A DNA stretch of 64,000 nucleotides from a bacterium (lineage in GTDB: Bacteria; Cyanobacteriota; Vampirovibrionia; Obscuribacterales; Obscuribacteraceae): assembly GCA_016124935.1 (NCBI GenBank), contig WGMS01000010.1, positions 62,001-126,000 of the forward strand, written 5' to 3'. Both the position numbers and the translations under genes were made by a program. This document shows, in pieces, positions 61,309-64,000 of this stretch. Numbering within the stretch: position 1 is the stretch's first letter; each line of letters starts with the position of its first letter. The notes under the pieces were generated by a model, which saw only the letters and a list, made by a program, of their open reading frames with translations, ran no database searches and was not told the DNA's origin.

Positions 61309-62570
61309 TAGAGCTGCAGATCTTTTTCCTTTTCGGTCGAGGCCGCTGCACCCGGCTCCGGAGCCTGTTTCCTGGAGAAAGGATTGAGCTTCAGCTTGGG
61401 TACGGAGAGCGAAGGCATTTTGCCGAAGCGACCTTTTTTCTCTGCTTTAGCCTCGGGGCTGGCGTCAGCCACGAAGGTCTTATCAGGACCCTTCTCTTCT
61501 TCTACCTTGGACGGTGCTTTAGGCGATTCAGCCAGCTGATCTTTGGTGGAGATTATCTGGTTGGCGCTGGGAGTCTCTTGAAGGTCCTGGGGTTTCAGGT
61601 CATCGGATTTTTCAGCCACTTCTGTCGCTGGGGCTCCATCGAGCAGTTGCTTATCGAAATGCTCTTTCTTTTTGAACATTCCAAGACCGATGGTCGGTGC
61701 TTTCAGCTTTGGCATCCACTTAGAGCCGCCAGCCTGCTTCTCGCTGGGGGGTTGGTCCAGGGGCTTGGCGGCCAGAGTTTTGACCGGTTCAGTCTGCTTC
61801 TCTTCTGCTTTCAGGGCGTCAGTATGCTTTTCCGATGCTTCGTTGGCGAGGGCCCCTTCATAGAAGCCGCTACCGGCGCTGGGCGGTGCCGGATGCTTGG
61901 GTTTGCTGCGCTTGTCCAGGCTGAGGAAGCTCCTTCTGGTCAGCGAACGTTTATCTTTGGAATCCTGGGTAGCGGCAGCTAGCTGTTTCGAGACCTCTTT
62001 GTCGTCTACTTTAGCCAGTTCGTCTTTCGCTTTGTTTATGTACATATCGGAGACGTTGTTAGAGGCAGTCTCGCGATTGGGGCTGTCCGAATGACCGGGG
62101 ACAACATTGGCGATTTTGCTGCCGACGGCCTGGGTGCCGTCCACCAGTTTGCCACTGGAAGATTTGATGCCGGAGCCGATTGCCCCGGCGCCGGATGCCA
62201 TGCCTGCTCCGATGAACTTACCGCCTTTGACGATATTGGCACCGGCGGCTTTTGTGCCCGATACCATGCCGGAGCTGGCTTTTTTGATGGTTTTGGTCGG
62301 AGCCGTGATCGATTCCAACATGGAGCCCATCAGACCTTTTTTCTCTTCGTCCTGATCGCCCATGGGCATGGACACATAGGTCTTCGAGGTGGTTATCTCA
62401 TCCACCGAGGGGATTGCCTGGGGGGCGGCAGCCTTTTTCGACGCCGGAGCCTTGATGGCGGAATAAGGATCCAGTACGGAACTGGCCCGGGCTTCTTTGA
62501 CATAGCCTTCTGCCGAGCAAACGAGCACCAGCACCATTGACAGCGGCAAGTACCGTTTCTTAGAGTTCAT
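61308..62570 (-). CDS. Secreted Ala/Lys/Pro-rich protein, unknown
   Basis: The 420-residue protein has a signal peptide (residues 1-30, KKRYLPLSMVLVLVCSAEGYVKEARA), a Gly/Ala/Lys repeat region (about 90-165, for example GAGMASGAGAIGSGIKSSSG) and long stretches of Lys/Ala/Glu/Pro with SKWMPKLKAPTIGLGMF and GRFGKMPSLSVPKLKLNPF as related short blocks. It is mostly disordered. The ATG has GGGGG upstream. Function is unknown. Confidence 0.7.
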   Translation of the reverse strand: MNSKKRYLPLSMVLVLVCSAEGYVKEARASSVLDPYSAIKAPASKKAAAPQAIPSVDEITTSKTYVSMPMGDQDEEKKGLMGSMLESITAPTKTIKKASSGMVSGTKAAGANIVKGGKFIGAGMASGAGAIGSGIKSSSGKLVDGTQAVGSKIANVVPGHSDSPNRETASNNVSDMYINKAKDELAKVDDKEVSKQLAAATQDSKDKRSLTRRSFLSLDKRSKPKHPAPPSAGSGFYEGALANEASEKHTDALKAEEKQTEPVKTLAAKPLDQPPSEKQAGGSKWMPKLKAPTIGLGMFKKKEHFDKQLLDGAPATEVAEKSDDLKPQDLQETPSANQIISTKDQLAESPKAPSKVEEEKGPDKTFVADASPEAKAEKKGRFGKMPSLSVPKLKLNPFSRKQAPEPGAAASTEKEKDLQL

Positions 62571-62763
62571 TCGATTACCCCCATAAAATAAGGTTGGTTG
62601 GTCGGTTTCGTTATTGATTCGGATAATTCTTCATTCTGAGCATTTATATCATAGATTGCCCCGGCTGCCAGGAGCATGTTAAGCCCGTTGAATCGGTTGA
62701 TATGGTTAAATTACAAGGGGGTTTCCCGGTTTTGCCGGTAAACAAAGCTAAGCTTCAAATGTT

Positions 62764-62799
62764 TATAATCTCGTCAAAGTAGTGAATATCATTTATAGT
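62764..62799 (+). promoter_or_regulatory. Possible -10 boxes for the 45-residue gene
   Basis: TATAAT at 62764-62769 has no good -35. TATAGT at 62794-62799 has TCGTCA 17 bases upstream. Either could drive the small membrane protein that starts at 62834. Confidence 0.3.
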
Positions 62800-62833
62800 A
62801 GGAGTTCAGGTCACTGCTAGTGGAGTTTTGTTG

Positions 62834-62971
62834 ATGGCTGAAGCCTTTGATACGTCGCCGGTACTTTTCATATCTATGGTGGCGGTATATCTTCTTATAT
62901 CCATGTTTGTTCTGGGTGGCTGGGGCGCGTTCTTCGAGCCTTTCAAAAAGTCTTCGGAAGATTCGGAATAG
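62834..62971 (+). CDS. 45-residue single-span membrane protein
   Basis: A short frame, MAEAFDTSPVLFISMVAVYL and onward, has one hydrophobic helix (residues 10-32) and a charged C-terminus (PFKKSSEDSE). GGAG lies 8 bases before the ATG, and a terminator-like structure follows at 63013-63067. I know no family; small membrane peptides of this type often regulate a membrane complex. Confidence 0.6.
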   Translation: MAEAFDTSPVLFISMVAVYLLISMFVLGGWGAFFEPFKKSSEDSE

Positions 62972-63012
62972 TCTTTTTCTATTCCGCAGATTAGAAGTCT
63001 TAAAGCATTAAC

Positions 63013-63067
63013 CTCAGCCAAGCTTGTCTTATCTGACCTCAGCAGATAGATATGCGGCTGAGTTTTT
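63013..63067 (+). terminator. Terminator after the 45-residue gene
   Basis: CTCAGCC (63013-63019) pairs with GGCTGAG (63056-63062), with an inner stem TATCTG/CAGATA (63030-63035 and 63043-63048), then TTTTT. Confidence 0.65.
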
Positions 63068-63080
63068 GTTAATTAGCAAT

Positions 63081-63539
63081 CTATATTTGAGTATCTTTTT
63101 TCAGTTTGATCACCTCTACCGAGCAAGGCGCATGGGAGACGATGGACTGGGAGACGCTTCCTAATAGAAAGCGGGTGAAGCCCTTATGTCCGTGGGAGCC
63201 TACTACTATCAGGTCAGCGGGCCAGGCTTCTGCTATGTCCAGGATCGTGTCGGCGGTGTAGCCTTCATGGACTATGCAACTCACATTCTTCTCTCCGAAG
63301 CGGGCTTCGAGCAATCTTGTAGGCTCTTCCACCATATGTTTGCCGGCTTCCAGCAGCTCTTCCTGGACTTTGAGAACCGCCGGCACATAGTTGGCGTGCC
63401 AGGCGCCCCGCACCGGGTGATAAGGCTCCACTATATGCACGGCTTTGATATGGGTGTTATCGGGCCAGGGTCTTTTGATTACTTCCTGCACCGCATTCAT
63501 CGAGCAGGAGGAGCCGTCTAAGGCTATCAGGATATTCAT
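63081..63539 (-). CDS. Universal stress protein (UspA family)
   Basis: The 152-residue protein has MNILIALDGSSCSMNAVQEV and the ATP-binding loop VGSHGHKGFTRFLLGSVSQS (G-x2-G-x9-G-S), followed by APCSVEVIK. It is an ATP-binding type, likely dimeric and cytosolic. It is monocistronic, divergent from the leader region at 63574. Confidence 0.92.
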   Translation of the reverse strand: MNILIALDGSSCSMNAVQEVIKRPWPDNTHIKAVHIVEPYHPVRGAWHANYVPAVLKVQEELLEAGKHMVEEPTRLLEARFGEKNVSCIVHEGYTADTILDIAEAWPADLIVVGSHGHKGFTRFLLGSVSQSIVSHAPCSVEVIKLKKDTQI

Positions 63540-63573
63540 GGTTAGCGTTTATAAAGTATCGGTGCCTTGGTTA

Positions 63574-63602
63574 TTGACTGACTGAGATTCTACACCTATG
63601 AT
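63574..63602 (+). promoter_or_regulatory. Strong sigma-70-type promoter
   Basis: TTGACT (63574-63579), a 17-base spacer and TATGAT (63597-63602) match the consensus in ten of twelve positions at the ideal spacing. Transcription should start near 63609-63610. Confidence 0.75.
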
Positions 63603-63608
63603 TGGGTC

Positions 63609-63717
63609 CATGATAAAGAAATTACACCCCTGGCAAGATAATAGTCCTCCTGAAATTCTCTAGCGATAGCTGAGAGATGCAGGCGGACCGTGGTTATTCT
63701 GATGACCACGGTTTTTT
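63609..63717 (+). ncRNA. Candidate small RNA or leader RNA, promoter to terminator
   Basis: From the predicted start to the terminator is about 109 bases. It holds a 17-codon frame beginning exactly at the predicted start (ATG 63610, MIKKLHPWQDNSPPEIL, stop 63661), with no ribosome site, so either a leaderless peptide or chance. The unit may be a stand-alone small RNA or the attenuated leader of the gene at 63946. Confidence 0.5.
63688..63717 (+). terminator. Rho-independent terminator
   Basis: CCGTGGT (63688-63694) and ACCACGG (63705-63711) form a perfect 7-pair stem around a 10-base loop, followed by TTTTTT. Confidence 0.85.
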
Positions 63718-63750
63718 GTTTTCAGGGTCTTAAATCAGGAGTCGAAAGAA

Positions 63751-63849
63751 ATGGACAGAAGCGTTAGAAGAAATTGCTTGATCACCCATCTCTGGTGGCG
63801 CGGCTTTGCCTGGCGTAGTCCTGTCTTTTCGGGAGTTTCTTCGTACTAG
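63751..63849 (+). CDS. Possible 32-residue leader peptide
   Basis: A short frame (MDRSVRRNCLITHLWWRGFA and onward) is preceded by AGGAG at a workable distance. A stem ACCGG/CCGGT (63880-63916) followed by TTTTTT lies between it and the next gene. Peptide and stem together could form an attenuator, but a chance frame is equally possible. Confidence 0.25.
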   Translation: MDRSVRRNCLITHLWWRGFAWRSPVFSGVSSY

Positions 63850-63945
63850 ACCAAACTCCACAACCAGAGAAAAGTCCTGACCGGTCGCCGCCTTAGAAGA
63901 AAGAGCAGCAGCCGGTTTTTTATTTAAGGGGAAGTAAATAATCTT

Positions 63946-64000
63946 ATGTCGGAATTCAATATCAAGCACCATGGTGGCAGAGCCAGTCGAGCAGACAGGG
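63946..64000 (+). CDS. Start of a gene running off the window
   Basis: ATG at 63946, with AAGGGGAAG eleven bases upstream, opens a frame (MSEFNIKHHGGRASRADR) that stays open to the end of the window. Too little is visible to name the product. Confidence 0.4.
   Translation, partial: MSEFNIKHHGGRASRADR

Noticed and set aside
63730-63972. An 80-codon minus-strand frame near the window end
   Set aside because: No ribosome site, overlaps the leader region and the start of the gene at 63946.

Overview
The window looks like a chromosomal segment of a free-living Gram-negative-type bacterium related to Cyanobacteria, most plausibly a non-photosynthetic sister lineage (Vampirovibrionia/Melainabacteria, for example the Obscuribacterales). 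This is inferred from a cyanobacterial-style Hfq-like protein, a cyanobacterial/archaeal-type CobT-like enzyme, a full mreBCD-PBP2 cluster, YtxH/DUF948 proteins and the absence of any photosynthesis gene. No 16S rRNA is present to confirm it. Short intergenic gaps, 4-base stop/start overlaps and frequent TTG/GTG starts are typical throughout.

Layout. 1-6.9 kb: a glycosyltransferase, an Hfq-like protein and the rod-shape operon mreB-mreC-mreD-PBP2, then a coiled-coil protein. 6.9-13.9 kb: two overlapping MscS-type channels, a DUF389 membrane protein, an N-formylglutamate amidohydrolase and small hypotheticals. 13.9-20.9 kb (minus): a tight four-gene unit of two membrane-anchored Hanks-type kinases, a leucine-rich-repeat protein and a ClpB-like AAA+ ATPase. 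20.9-29.7 kb: metG, coaBC, a YtxH-DUF948-YtxH stress operon with a clear terminator, a secreted beta-carbonic anhydrase, rluB-rodZ-rimO. 29.7-36.7 kb: a TPR protein, two J-domain proteins, nrdR, rplS, rbgA-like GTPase, rnhB, acyl-CoA dehydrogenase. 36.8-42 kb: a diguanylate cyclase, CobT-like enzyme, a membrane protein, DAHP synthase.

42.0-44.3 kb is the most unusual part: 24 tandem copies of a 48/49-bp repeat, immediately followed by a well-translated gene that looks like an IS1595/ISXO2 transposase which has lost its catalytic core. 44.3-51.6 kb: a hypothetical protein, a methyltransferase, a secreted HExxH protein, and a transporter-HyuA-DUF309 operon. 51.7-64 kb: a response regulator with a degenerate GGDEF domain, tRNA-Pro(CGG), ruvA, a GAP/Sap-like membrane protein, an uninterrupted dnaE, speD, threonine dehydratase, a secreted lysine/alanine-rich protein, a 45-residue membrane peptide, a universal stress protein, and a promoter-terminator leader region before a gene that runs off the end.

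How it fits together: cell-wall elongation is covered twice over (mreBCD/PBP2 and rodZ). Envelope stress is represented by the MscS pair, the YtxH operon and UspA; cyclic-di-GMP-type signalling by two complementary REC/GGDEF proteins; and protein quality control by the ClpB-like ATPase and two J-proteins. The kinase-kinase-LRR-ClpB unit and the repeat array with its transposase-derived neighbour are the best candidates for undescribed systems.
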